From assembly GCA_905397405.1 (NCBI GenBank), contig CAJPVJ010000015.1, positions 1 to 64,000 of the forward strand: a stretch of DNA of 64,000 nucleotides, in the 5' to 3' direction. Origin of the DNA: Oppiella nova (lineage: Eukaryota; Arthropoda; Arachnida; Sarcoptiformes; Oppiidae). This document shows, piece by piece, positions 50,053-59,630 of this stretch. Position numbers and translations under genes: made by a program. Numbering within the stretch: position 1 is the stretch's first letter; each line of letters begins with the position of its first letter. A model generated the notes under the pieces. It did not search any database. It saw only the letters and a list, made by a program, of their open reading frames with translations, and was not told the origin of the DNA.

Positions 50053-51063
50053 ATGAGTCGTGATACGATCAGTATCCATTTTGTGAATGCCGCCTTAACA
50101 GGTGTGAAGCGTCTAGGAATGGACGTTGACACCTTACTTTCACATGTTGGCATAGAAGCAGAATTACTTCGCCAACCTAAAGCACGTATTTCACCAGAGC
50201 AATATACACGTTTTGTGAAAATGCTGTGGATGGTGACCCAAGATGAACATGTTGGATTTGATATCCAACCTCGTCGTTTGGGATCTTTTGCCATCATGTG
50301 CCAATTGATTATCCACGCTAAAACTTTGGGTGATGCTTTAGAGTTATCATCACAATTTTATAAATTATTTGGTGATGAATGGTCGGTCGCGGTCGAACGT
50401 GACAAACATGAAGCGCGTTTAGTGCCATTGATTCCAAAAACTATGGATCCTGATCATTTTATTACTGAAAGTATGTTGATGATTTGGCATGGTTTAGCTT
50501 CATGGTTAATTGAACGTCGTATTCCTTTAGAACGGGTACATTTTGGTTACCCGCGTCCAAATCATGCAGATGAGTATGATGCGCTGTTCTTTGCACCTGT
50601 GATGCAATTTGATATGCCACGTACTGAAATTACTTTTGCCGCAGACTATTTGGATTTACCGATTCGTCAGGATGAAGCAAGTTTAGAAGAGTTTTTAAAA
50701 GCTGCGCCTGCTCAGCTTTTGGTGAAATTCAAAAATACCAATTCTTTAACTTCGCGTATTCGTGAAGTCTTAAAGAGTCAAATTGGTGAAGAAATGCCAA
50801 CCTTAAATGATGTGGCTTCAATGTTGTATTTATCACCACAAACCTTGCGCCGTCGCTTGGCTGCAGAAGGTAAGAGTTACCAAGGTGTTAAGGATGCCTT
50901 GCGTCGAGATGCTGCAATTCATTTGTTGTTAAATCCTGATTTAACCTTGGAAGATGTAGCACAACAAGTGGGCTTTAGTGAAACCAGTACCTTCCATCGC
51001 GCATTTAAAAAATGGACAGGGGTTACCCCAGGACTATATCGTCAATTGCATGGTTATCATTAA
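50053..51063 (+). CDS. AraC-family regulator with arabinose-operon-type N-terminal domain
   Basis: 336 residues from ATG 50053 (GAAGGA upstream). The N-terminal part (about 1-200) is the ligand domain of the OruR/ArgR-like AraC group. The C-terminal double helix-turn-helix: LNDVASMLYLSPQTLRRRLA and LTLEDVAQQVGFSETSTFHR, then AFKKWTGVTPGLYR. It is divergent from the CoA transferase across 211 bp, and probably controls it. Confidence 0.88.
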   Translation: MSRDTISIHFVNAALTGVKRLGMDVDTLLSHVGIEAELLRQPKARISPEQYTRFVKMLWMVTQDEHVGFDIQPRRLGSFAIMCQLIIHAKTLGDALELSSQFYKLFGDEWSVAVERDKHEARLVPLIPKTMDPDHFITESMLMIWHGLASWLIERRIPLERVHFGYPRPNHADEYDALFFAPVMQFDMPRTEITFAADYLDLPIRQDEASLEEFLKAAPAQLLVKFKNTNSLTSRIREVLKSQIGEEMPTLNDVASMLYLSPQTLRRRLAAEGKSYQGVKDALRRDAAIHLLLNPDLTLEDVAQQVGFSETSTFHRAFKKWTGVTPGLYRQLHGYH

Positions 51064-51102
51064 TTCGACATAGATGAATTCTAAAGTAATTTAGCTGATC
51101 CT

Positions 51103-51130
51103 AAGCCCAAGTGATACTTGGGCTTTTTTA
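51103..51130 (+). terminator. Terminator after the AraC-type gene
   Basis: AAGCCCAAGT-GAT-ACTTGGGCTT followed by TTTT. Confidence 0.85.
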
Positions 51131-51210
51131 TGCCTGATCATTTCAGCTAAAATTTCTTGTAAGATATAAGCGATAAAGTGAAAGAATTTTCAAGAATAGG
51201 GTATTAAAAA

Positions 51211-51672
51211 ATGATTAGACTTGCTGAGTTTGATGATGTGCAAGTACAAGATTTACTCAGAATTCATTTACATGGTATGCATGAAAACTCACCGATTGAG
51301 CATAGTTTTGCATTAGATCTAACTGCGTTACAACAACCCGAAATTAGCTTTTTTACCCTTTGGGAACAAAATGAACTTTTAGCTTGTGGTGCAATTCAAG
51401 AGTTGTCATCTACACATGCTGAATTAAAGTCTATGCGGACACATCCCAAACATTTACGTAAAGGTGCTGCAACAGAAATGCTGAAACATCTTTTATTGAT
51501 TGCACAACAACGTGAATACCAAAAATTGAGTTTGGAAACGGGAACACACTCATCTTTTGAACCCGCAATTTGCTTGTATAAAAAATTTGGTTTTATCAAA
51601 GGTGCTTCTTTTTCAGAATATCAAGAGTCTGATTTCAATCAGTTCTATCATTTAGATTTATCCACTCAATAG
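51211..51672 (+). CDS. GNAT-family N-acetyltransferase
   Basis: 153 residues. Acetyl-CoA-binding motif A, with the R-x-x-G-x-A pattern, appears as MRTHPKHLRKGAATEMLKHL, followed by LSLETG and LYKKFGFIKG. It is similar to the ElaA/PhnO-type small acetyltransferases. The substrate is unknown. Its own promoter region lies after the terminator at 51103. Confidence 0.85.
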   Translation: MIRLAEFDDVQVQDLLRIHLHGMHENSPIEHSFALDLTALQQPEISFFTLWEQNELLACGAIQELSSTHAELKSMRTHPKHLRKGAATEMLKHLLLIAQQREYQKLSLETGTHSSFEPAICLYKKFGFIKGASFSEYQESDFNQFYHLDLSTQ

Positions 51673-51795
51673 CGCATTGAATAATCTTCGCTATGATTGT
51701 GATGATTATGAAAAAAGAGAATATCGGACCTGCTTATTTTAGGTTTGAGCTAATTAGTTAGATGATATTTAAATATTTTTATACTGGATATATAG

Positions 51796-52314
51796 ATGAC
51801 ATGTTTGATTAGAAAAATTGAGCCTTCGGATATAGCGCAACTGATCGAAATAGAAAAATCTGCTACTCAAGCATTTTCAAGTATTCCCGAGTTATCTTGG
51901 CTTGTCGAAAGCCCAGTGTTGTCAGCACAAGATCATTTGCAATTGATTTCTTCTGCTTATGCATTTGTTGCGATTAATCAAAAGAATCAAGCTACAGGTT
52001 TTTTATATGCAGAAAGACAAGCGCTTGATTTATATATTATCGAGTTAGATGTGAGTGCCGCATTTCAAAAACAAGGGATCGGTCGGCAATTGATTGAATA
52101 TGTGATTGCTACTGCTCAGGGAGAGGGCTGTGATGCTGTGACCTTAACCACCTTTCATGATGTGATTTGGAATCGACCATTTTATGAAAAATTAGGCTTT
52201 GAAAAGATCAATGCGCTTGAGATGCCTCTATATCTTGAGCATAAACTTGAGCATGAAGTTGCATATGGTTTTTCTCGTAACAGCAGATGTGCAATGAGAT
52301 TGGCGCTTAATTGA
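51796..52314 (+). CDS. GNAT-family N-acetyltransferase (second)
   Basis: 172 residues. Motif A reads VSAAFQKQGIGRQLIEYVIA (Q-x-x-G-I-G), then VTLTTFHDVIWNRPFYEKLGFEKI. This is unlike the previous gene beyond the fold, so it is not a tandem copy. Substrate unknown. Confidence 0.85.
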   Translation: MTCLIRKIEPSDIAQLIEIEKSATQAFSSIPELSWLVESPVLSAQDHLQLISSAYAFVAINQKNQATGFLYAERQALDLYIIELDVSAAFQKQGIGRQLIEYVIATAQGEGCDAVTLTTFHDVIWNRPFYEKLGFEKINALEMPLYLEHKLEHEVAYGFSRNSRCAMRLALN

Positions 52315-52468
52315 AATACGCGATTTGTTTTTGTTTACCCCATTCAGAGCAAACCAGCCAATTGACAAAAAATATCAACTGACTATTTCGTTCTCGTCAT
52401 TGAACTCTCAACTTTATAACGTACACTCAAAGCAGATAACAACCTAGAAGTCATAAGAAGGAACAGCT

Positions 52469-53674
52469 ATGAGCGAGGCTTACATCATTGATGCCATTCG
52501 CACACCACGCGGAAAAGGAAAAAAAGATGGTTCACTGTATGAAGTGAAACCAATTACATTATTAACCACACTGCTTAATGAATTGAAAGATCGTCACCAG
52601 CTTGATACTTCAAAAGTAGACGATATCGTACTGGGTTGTGTAACACCAATTGCCGATCAAGGCGGTGATATTGCTAAAACTGCTGCAATTGCGGCAGGCT
52701 GGGACAATGATGTTGCCGGTGTGCAAATCAATCGTTTCTGTGCTTCAGGTCTTGAAGCTGTCAATATGGCTGCACAAAAAGTACGTTCAGGCTGGGAAGA
52801 TATTGTTGTTGCTGGCGGCGTAGAGTCTATGTCACGTATTCCAATGGGTTCCGATGGTGGACCTTGGGCACTGGATCCTGAAACAAATTTAAAATCACAT
52901 TTTGTTCCTCAAGGGATTGGCGCGGATTTAATTGCCACGCTCGATGGCTATAGCCGTACAGATGTGGATGAGTTTGCTGCCAACTCACAACGTAAAGCTG
53001 CTGCTGCACAGGCCGCGGGACGCTTTGATCAGTCCGTGGTTGCGGTTAAAGATAAAGCTGGTGTTACGATTCTTGACAAAGATGAATTCATTAAACCGAC
53101 CACAACTGCTGAAGGCTTGGCAAAACTCAATCCAAGTTTTGAAATGATGGGTGGAATGGGCTTTGATGCGATTGCATTACAACAATATCCAGAAGCGCAA
53201 AAAATTAACCATGTACATCATGCTGGAAACTCATCGGGCATCGTAGATGGCGCAGCTGTGGTGCTGATTGCTTCTGAAAAAGCAGTCAAAGAGCAAGGCT
53301 TAAAACCTCGTGCAAAAGTGTTGGCAACGGCATTGGTTGGAACAGATCCAACCATCATGCTCACAGGTCCTGCACCTGCTGCGCGTAAGGCGCTGGCAAA
53401 AGCAGGTCTCACTATTGACGATATTGACCTCTTTGAAGTGAATGAAGCCTTTGCATCTGTGGTGATGCGTTTTATGACTGAACTTAAAGTTCCTGCTGAA
53501 AAGGTCAATGTAAATGGGGGTGCAATTGCAATGGGGCACCCATTGGGCGCAACAGGGGCAATGATTCTTGGTACGCTGCTTGATGAATTAGAACGTCAGG
53601 GTAAAAAACGTGGTCTAGCAACATTGTGTGTAGGTGGTGGCATGGGTATTGCGACCATTATTGAGTTGGTATAA
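52469..53674 (+). CDS. Acetyl-CoA C-acyltransferase (thiolase), FadA/FadI type
   Basis: 401 residues. Thiolase motifs: [15 protein letters not shown], catalytic Cys in [55 protein letters not shown] with catalytic His, and [14 protein letters not shown] with the second Cys. It cleaves 3-ketoacyl-CoA in beta-oxidation. It forms an operon with the multifunctional gene 11 bp downstream (GGAGAA before its ATG), in fadI-fadJ order. Confidence 0.93.
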   Translation: MSEAYIIDAIRTPRGKGKKDGSLYEVKPITLLTTLLNELKDRHQLDTSKVDDIVLGCVTPIADQGGDIAKTAAIAAGWDNDVAGVQINRFCASGLEAVNMAAQKVRSGWEDIVVAGGVESMSRIPMGSDGGPWALDPETNLKSHFVPQGIGADLIATLDGYSRTDVDEFAANSQRKAAAAQAAGRFDQSVVAVKDKAGVTILDKDEFIKPTTTAEGLAKLNPSFEMMGGMGFDAIALQQYPEAQKINHVHHAGNSSGIVDGAAVVLIASEKAVKEQGLKPRAKVLATALVGTDPTIMLTGPAPAARKALAKAGLTIDDIDLFEVNEAFASVVMRFMTELKVPAEKVNVNGGAIAMGHPLGATGAMILGTLLDELERQGKKRGLATLCVGGGMGIATIIELV

Positions 53675-53685
53675 GGAGAATAATA

Positions 53686-55818
53686 ATGAGTGCAATTCAA
53701 TATGAAAAAAATGCGGATGGCATTGTTATTTTAACGATGGATTCTCCAAACCAGTCTGCAAATACCATGAACGCTGATTTTCGTGTGGCTTTAGAAAATG
53801 TTGTGTCTAAACTTAAATCTGAAACAGATTTAAAAGGTGTGATTTATCGTTCTGCGAAAAAAACTTTTTTTGCTGGCGGTGATCTGGATGAGCTGATTGA
53901 GGCAACGCCAGAACATGCCACTGAATTCTTTAATATGACTGCCAAGCTAAAAGGTGATCTTCGTGCGATTGATACATTAGGTGTTCCTGTGGTTGCGGCG
54001 ATTAATGGTACAGCGCTAGGTGGTGGTTGGGAAATTGCTTTAAGTTGCCATTACCGTATTGCTTTAAATAATCCAAAAACCAAATTAGGTTTGCCAGAAG
54101 TAACACTGGGCTTACTTCCCGGTGGCGGTGGTGTGGTGCGTATGGTGCGCCTGCTGGGTTTACAGAATGCATTCCCATTCCTTATGGAAGGTAAGCAATT
54201 CGGGGTAGATAATGCCAAGTCTTTAGGTTTGGTCAATGAGCTTGCGGATAGCGAGCAAGACATGCTGGACAAAGCGATTGCTTGGATCAAAGCCAATCCA
54301 AAATCTCAACAGCCTTATGATGTGAAAGGTTATAAAATTCCGGGTGGCGATCCTAAAACACCTGCGGTTGCTCAGATTCTGGCAATTGCACCGGCAATGC
54401 TACGTGATAAAACCAAGGGCTGTTATCCAGCGCCTGAAGCGATTATGGCTGCCGCAGTGGAAGGCGCCCAAGTTGATGTAGATACCGCTTTCCGTATAGA
54501 AGGGCGTTACTTTACTTATCTTGCAACAGGGCAAGTTGCCAAGAATATGATTGGCACGTTCTGGCATGGTTTGAATGCAATTAAAGCAGGTGCAAGTCGT
54601 CCTAAAAACATTGCTAAGTGGCAAGCGACCAAAGTGGGTGTACTTGGTGCAGGCATGATGGGGGCGGGTATTGCATATTCGACAGCAATCAAAGGCATTC
54701 AAGTTGTGCTAAAAGATGTCTCTGTGGAAAATGCTGAAAAGGGTAAAGCTTATAGTCAAAAACTATTGGATAAACGTGTTTCGCAAGGTCGTATGAGCGC
54801 GGAAAAGCGTGATCAAGTTTTAAGTTTGATTACCGCAACAGCATCTGCAGAAGACTTAAAAGACTGTGATTTGATTATCGAAGCTGTATTTGAAAATCAA
54901 GAATTAAAAGCCAAAGTGACTCAAGAAGCGGAACAATTTCTTGCCAATAATGGTGTCATGGCCTCAAATACATCAACATTACCGATCACAGGTTTAGCCA
55001 AAGCCTCTAAAGATGATACGCATTTTATTGGTCTACATTTCTTTAGTCCTGTCGATAAAATGCAATTGGTTGAAATCATCAAAGGTAAAAACACCTCTGC
55101 CGAAACCTTAGCAAAAGCCTATGACTATGTGCAACAAATTGGCAAAACGCCAATTGTGGTCAATGATAGCCGTGGTTTCTTCACCAGCCGTGTGTTTGGA
55201 ACGTTTGTGCAAGAAGGTCTACGTTTACTGCATGAAGGCGTACATCCTGCACGTATTGAGATGGCAGCACTGAAAGCAGGTATGCCTGTTGGCCCATTGG
55301 CGATTCAAGATGAAGTGGCATTAACACTTTCTGAGCATGTGGCCAAAGAAACCCGTAAAGCACTTCAGGCTGAAGGTAAGGATTTACCGCTTTCAGGTGC
55401 TGATGATGTTATTGAAACTATGATTCACACCTTTGAACGTAAAGGCAAGGCTGCAGGTGCTGGTTTTTATGAGTATCCAGAAGGTGGTAAAAAGCATCTT
55501 TGGGATGGCTTAAGCCATTGGACGAAAAATGTTGATATTTCTGAGCAGGAAATGATCGACCGTTTCCTATTTGTTCAAGCTTTAGATACCTTACGTTGCT
55601 ATGAAGAGCATGTGTTGGAATCTGTGATTGATGCCAATATTGGTTCGATTTTTGGTATTGGCTTTGCGCCGTGGACGGGTGGTGCGATTCAATTCTTAAA
55701 TCAGTATGGTTTAGAAAAAACTCTAGTTCGAGCGAACTCGCTTGAAGCAAAATATGGCGAACGTTTTAAAGCACCGCAAAAGTTAATTGATCAAATTCCA
55801 CATGGAAAGATTATCTGA
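53686..55818 (+). CDS. Fatty acid oxidation complex alpha subunit (FadB/FadJ-like)
   Basis: 710 residues. Crotonase half: AGGDLDELI, AINGTALGGGWEIALSCHYR, LPEVTLGLLPGGGG with the conserved Glu residues. Dehydrogenase half from about 320: VGVLGAGMMGAGIAYSTA (NAD binding), EAVFENQELK, SNTSTLPITGLAKA, FIGLHFFSPVDKM and GFFTSRVF. It hydrates enoyl-CoA and oxidises 3-hydroxyacyl-CoA, passing product to the upstream thiolase. Confidence 0.95.
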   Translation: MSAIQYEKNADGIVILTMDSPNQSANTMNADFRVALENVVSKLKSETDLKGVIYRSAKKTFFAGGDLDELIEATPEHATEFFNMTAKLKGDLRAIDTLGVPVVAAINGTALGGGWEIALSCHYRIALNNPKTKLGLPEVTLGLLPGGGGVVRMVRLLGLQNAFPFLMEGKQFGVDNAKSLGLVNELADSEQDMLDKAIAWIKANPKSQQPYDVKGYKIPGGDPKTPAVAQILAIAPAMLRDKTKGCYPAPEAIMAAAVEGAQVDVDTAFRIEGRYFTYLATGQVAKNMIGTFWHGLNAIKAGASRPKNIAKWQATKVGVLGAGMMGAGIAYSTAIKGIQVVLKDVSVENAEKGKAYSQKLLDKRVSQGRMSAEKRDQVLSLITATASAEDLKDCDLIIEAVFENQELKAKVTQEAEQFLANNGVMASNTSTLPITGLAKASKDDTHFIGLHFFSPVDKMQLVEIIKGKNTSAETLAKAYDYVQQIGKTPIVVNDSRGFFTSRVFGTFVQEGLRLLHEGVHPARIEMAALKAGMPVGPLAIQDEVALTLSEHVAKETRKALQAEGKDLPLSGADDVIETMIHTFERKGKAAGAGFYEYPEGGKKHLWDGLSHWTKNVDISEQEMIDRFLFVQALDTLRCYEEHVLESVIDANIGSIFGIGFAPWTGGAIQFLNQYGLEKTLVRANSLEAKYGERFKAPQKLIDQIPHGKII

Positions 55819-55885
55819 TTTTTATATATTGCTTTAAAAATTGTAGATGAATGTCTCAAGCATAGATTAGACAATGATTTGCACA

Positions 55886-55914
55886 GAAAGAGGTCAAGTA
55901 CCTCTTTCTTTTTT
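55886..55914 (+). terminator. Terminator of the beta-oxidation operon
   Basis: GAAAGAGGT-caagt-ACCTCTTTC followed by TTTTTT. Confidence 0.9.
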
Positions 55915-56037
55915 CGAATAGATTTTACTTTTTATAGAATAAAAGTGTATGAAAAACATGCAAAACCAGTTAGTATCTGGCTACAGCTTTAGTACAAAAA
56001 ATGTCAGTAACACTTATAAAATAAAGAGAGAAAAGCA

Positions 56038-56415
56038 ATGTCACAAAATAAAACCGAAGATCAATATAATGCGATTGATTGGTTTAAAAAATGTCTAAGT
56101 AATTATGCCAACTTTTCTGGGCGTGCTCGCCGTAAAGAATATTGGTACTTTGTATTGATACAGTTTGTTGTACTGATCATTGCAGTGATTTTAGACTCAA
56201 TCATTTTTAAAAAACCGTTTGTGTTGTATTTGATCACTGTATTAGCACTGATCGTGCCTTCAATTTCAGTTGCAGCTCGCCGTTTACATGATATAGGAAA
56301 GACAGGTTGGTGGTATCTGCTTATCTTTGTTCCTTTTGGTGCCTTTGTTTTAATTTACTGGTTTGCTTCAGATACCAAGCCTGAAACAAATCAATGGGGT
56401 GGTCCTGCAAAGTAA
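56038..56415 (+). CDS. DUF805 small membrane protein
   Basis: 125 residues. YANFSGRARRKEYWYFVLIQFVV at the start and SVAARRLHDIGKTGWWYLL in the middle are the DUF805 hallmarks, with three to four membrane helices. Function unknown. AAAGAGAGAAAAGCA upstream is the likely ribosome binding site. It is followed by a terminator. Confidence 0.92.
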   Translation: MSQNKTEDQYNAIDWFKKCLSNYANFSGRARRKEYWYFVLIQFVVLIIAVILDSIIFKKPFVLYLITVLALIVPSISVAARRLHDIGKTGWWYLLIFVPFGAFVLIYWFASDTKPETNQWGGPAK

Positions 56416-56426
56416 TTTTTGCAGAT

Positions 56427-56456
56427 TAAAAAATAGGGCATTTGCCCTATTTTTTA
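56427..56456 (+). terminator. Terminator of the DUF805 gene
   Basis: AAAAAATAGGGCA-tt-TGCCCTATTTTTT. Confidence 0.88.
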
Positions 56457-56628
56457 TGAATTAAATCAAAGCTAAATTTTATCTATCAAGCGAATATTTT
56501 ATAGGTTAAATCGTGATAAAAGTGGATTGATTTGGTGTGTGATGGTGTTGCTAAATTTGAAAAAATAGCAATAATCGAAGGACCGACTAAAGTCTGATAC
56601 TTCCCTTATAAAAGGATTGGGAATTCAC

Positions 56629-57624
56629 ATGGATTTAATACAAAGCAATGGTCAACCCCGTTATGGGCGTTTTAAAGATGTGCCGAGTAAGATTAATGTT
56701 AATCAATATATCTACAAAACCCCGTATGGCAAAGTATTAACAGGTTGGCGTAAGTATTTAAAATATAAAAAGTTTAAATTTTGTGGTATCCAGCATGAAC
56801 ACTATTCTATCGGTATTGCAATTGCAGATATTGGTTGGGCAGGGCATGGCTTTATTTATGTCTATGACCATTCAACGAATGAAGTTTTAGAATGGAATGC
56901 CAATACGATTTTAGGGCGAGGGACAAGCTTAGATGAGCAACCTTTGTATAGCCAAAGTCACTTTAGTAAATCACCTTTTGAATTTGAAATGCAACATGCC
57001 AATGGTGTGCGTTATATACGGGCAACTCGAAATGGTGAAGAGCAGTTAAAAGCCCGCATTTTTTGTGCAGGAACAGAGCCTTTAAGCTTGTGTAGTCCCA
57101 ATGGTATTAATGGTTGGACCTATACGCAAAAGAAAACCACCTTGGCTGTAGAAGGCTTCTTTATCAATAAAGATAAAGTGCGTATAGATTTTAATGAAAA
57201 AACTTTGGCATCTCTCGATGACACCTGTGGGTTTTTAAGACCCGAAACAGCGTGGTTTTGGTTATCGTGTAACTTTTGGGATACGCAAGGAAACCGTATA
57301 GGCTTAAACCTCGCTTCAGGTGTAAATGAGAGTTTTGGCAATGAAAATTGTTTGTGGGTCAATGGCGTTCTATATGCAGTTGCCGATGTACTGTTTGAAA
57401 AGTTAGATGCAAACCTGTGGTCAATTCGCTCTTTAGACCAGAAATTAAACCTGACAGTAGAAACCGGCTGGCGGAGATTTGAAAACTTAAATTTACGTTT
57501 GGTGGGGAGTCAGTTTAGCCAATGGCAATCACGCATTAGTGGTACGGTCGAATCTGAAGTGGGTGAGTGTATTCAGTTAGATCAAGCCTATGGCTTGTTG
57601 GAACAGCATTACGCGAAATGGTAA
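56629..57624 (+). CDS. DUF2804-family protein
   Basis: 331 residues from ATG 56629 (AAGGA upstream). QHEHYSIGIAIADIGWAGHGFIYVYD and the C-terminal GRF-like, beta-rich half with NLRLVGSQFSQWQSRISGTVES are like DUF2804, a lipocalin/AttH-like fold linked to lipid or fatty acid handling in related genomes. No signal peptide. It ends 30 bp before the convergent hydrolase-like pair. Function unknown. Confidence 0.8.
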   Translation: MDLIQSNGQPRYGRFKDVPSKINVNQYIYKTPYGKVLTGWRKYLKYKKFKFCGIQHEHYSIGIAIADIGWAGHGFIYVYDHSTNEVLEWNANTILGRGTSLDEQPLYSQSHFSKSPFEFEMQHANGVRYIRATRNGEEQLKARIFCAGTEPLSLCSPNGINGWTYTQKKTTLAVEGFFINKDKVRIDFNEKTLASLDDTCGFLRPETAWFWLSCNFWDTQGNRIGLNLASGVNESFGNENCLWVNGVLYAVADVLFEKLDANLWSIRSLDQKLNLTVETGWRRFENLNLRLVGSQFSQWQSRISGTVESEVGECIQLDQAYGLLEQHYAKW

Positions 57625-57653
57625 GGCTGTTCTTATTTAAAGCTTTTTTAACC

Positions 57654-58529
57654 TTATAAAGCAGCCTTCCAAAATGCTTCACCTGCTTGAATCGGATCAT
57701 TGGTTTCGGCCAAAACATCGACCCAAACCTGATATTGTCGAATCACAGGGTGTTGGCTCGGATGAAAATCAGGCTTAAACCAATCTAAGTATTGTTCACG
57801 CATTGCTGATAATTTACCGTGTTTGCCAAAAAACCATGGAATACCTTTGAGTGCAAATTGAGCACGTTGCAAACGACTGAATCCATCGTATTTAAGCATG
57901 ACATTGGCACGGTAAAAGGTAAATCCAAACATTTGTAAAGTGACAAAGGCAAGCGCAAATTTACGTAAGTTTTCAGGAACTTCTCCCACCTCTTTCATGA
58001 CATCAAAAGCGACATCTCGATGTTCCATTTCTTCGATTGAATGCCAAGCAAATAGAGCACGAACAAAAGGGTGAACCTCTGCTAAAGTCTCTTGTTTACT
58101 ATAAAAAGTTTCTGCCATTAATGCGGTAAGATGTTCTGCTGCGGCAGTCATGGCAATGTTGTACTGTTTGGAACGATGTTTCAGTATATGCTCGAAATGT
58201 GCACCCATAAATTTTACAAACTGATCAACAGGCATGCCTTGGTGCAGCATTTCTTCATTCATTTTGTCATGTGCAATACCGTGCTGTGCTTCCTGTCGAA
58301 TAAAATCCGTGACACGTTGCTGTAAATCAGGATCGGTGATTTTGTCACGCAGTGCCCGAACACTTTGAATGAAATATCTTTCACCTACAGGAAAGGTCAG
58401 ACTCAGCGCATCAAACATACGGGTACGAAAAGGGTCATTATCAAACCAAAAGCGTGGAACTTCATTCAATCTAAAATCTAAATTGCTGCGAACCACAGGA
58501 TCAACTTGGTGTTTTACATATGCATTCAT
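57654..58529 (-). CDS. Predicted metal-dependent hydrolase (ferritin-like, PF10118 type), copy 1
   Basis: 291 residues. Conserved carboxylate/histidine sets suggest a di-metal four-helix core: FIRQEAQHGIAHDKMNEEML, AAAEHLTALMAETFY and WHSIEEMEHRDVAFDVMKEV. VPRFWFDNDPFRTRMFDALS and the C-terminal HPSQHPVIRQYQVWVD are shared with the adjacent copy. The true reaction is unknown; 'metal-dependent hydrolase' is the family's legacy name. It is a tandem duplicate of 58601-59476, about three quarters identical by eye. Confidence 0.82.
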   Translation of the reverse strand: MNAYVKHQVDPVVRSNLDFRLNEVPRFWFDNDPFRTRMFDALSLTFPVGERYFIQSVRALRDKITDPDLQQRVTDFIRQEAQHGIAHDKMNEEMLHQGMPVDQFVKFMGAHFEHILKHRSKQYNIAMTAAAEHLTALMAETFYSKQETLAEVHPFVRALFAWHSIEEMEHRDVAFDVMKEVGEVPENLRKFALAFVTLQMFGFTFYRANVMLKYDGFSRLQRAQFALKGIPWFFGKHGKLSAMREQYLDWFKPDFHPSQHPVIRQYQVWVDVLAETNDPIQAGEAFWKAAL

Positions 58530-58600
58530 TGTTTTATTTCTCGCATTATTCAGTTCAAATCCCTATTCAGGATAGAACTGATCGGTTTATATCAAGACAG

Positions 58601-59476
58601 CTATAGTCCAGCCTGCCAAAATGCATCACCTGCTTGAATAGGATCATTGGTTTCAGCCATCGTATCGACCCAAACTTGATATTGTCGAATTACAGGGTGT
58701 TGGCTCGGATGAAAATCTTTTTTAAACCAGTCTAAATATTCATTTTTCATTGCAGATAAAATCCCTTTTTTACCGAAGAACCAAGGCAATCCTTGCGTTG
58801 CCATTTTTAAACGTTCTATACGGCTGAATCCATCATGTTTAAGCATGATATTGGCACGGTAGAGGGTAAAGTTGAACATCATTATGGTGGTAAAGGCTAA
58901 AGCAAATCGACGTAAGTTGTCAGGGACCTCACCGACTTGTTGCATCACATCAAAGGCCACATCTCGATGCTCCATTTCTTCAATAGAATGCCACGCCAGT
59001 AAGGCCCGGACATAAGGATGTGCTTCAGATAAGGTTGCCTTATGGCGATAAAATGTTTCTGCCATCAAAGCGGTGAGATGTTCAGCGGCAGCTGTCATCG
59101 CAATATTGTATTGAGGCGAGCGTTGGCTCAATTCAAATTTAAAAATCTTACTTAAAAGTTGGATAAATTGATCGACAGGCATGCCTTGATCTTTCATGAC
59201 CTGATTCATTTTGTCATGTGCAATACCATGTTGTGCTTCTTGACGAATAAAATCAGCAACACGTTGTTGTAAATCTGGATCGGTGATTTTGTCACGGAAG
59301 AGTCGGACACTTTCTATGAAATAGCGCTCACCATCAGGGAAGGTCAGACTGAGTGCGTCAAATAGTCGCGTGCGAAATGGATCTCCACCAAACCAGAAGC
59401 GAGGGACTTCCTCAAGTTTAAAGTTGAGCTTGGTTCGAACCACTGGATCGACCTGATATGTAACTAATGCATTCAT
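58601..59476 (-). CDS. Predicted metal-dependent hydrolase (ferritin-like, PF10118 type), copy 2
   Basis: 291 residues, same length as copy 1 and colinear with no gaps. All metal-ligand candidates are kept (FIRQEAQHGIAHDKMN, AAAEHLTALMAETFY, WHSIEEMEHRDVAFDVM). Differences cluster around residues 105-125 and 215-250, so substrate specificity may differ. It is transcribed divergently from the AraC-type gene at 59631 across 154 bp, suggesting regulation by it. Confidence 0.82.
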   Translation of the reverse strand: MNALVTYQVDPVVRTKLNFKLEEVPRFWFGGDPFRTRLFDALSLTFPDGERYFIESVRLFRDKITDPDLQQRVADFIRQEAQHGIAHDKMNQVMKDQGMPVDQFIQLLSKIFKFELSQRSPQYNIAMTAAAEHLTALMAETFYRHKATLSEAHPYVRALLAWHSIEEMEHRDVAFDVMQQVGEVPDNLRRFALAFTTIMMFNFTLYRANIMLKHDGFSRIERLKMATQGLPWFFGKKGILSAMKNEYLDWFKKDFHPSQHPVIRQYQVWVDTMAETNDPIQAGDAFWQAGL

Positions 59477-59630
59477 TTTATTTTACTTGCATCACGGTTG
59501 ATGATTTCAGTATGTCGGGATTTTGCAAGTTTGTTTTGACAGATATTGCCATTTTTTATACATTTTACGACAAAATGAAAATTTGCAATGTCAATTTTCT
59601 AAGTTAAAGGATTAAAAAGAGTGCAAGACG

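Noticed and set aside
57654-59476. The two ferritin-like genes as an assembly duplication
   Set aside because: They differ at many codons throughout, so they are true diverged paralogues, unlike the identical repeats in gcd.
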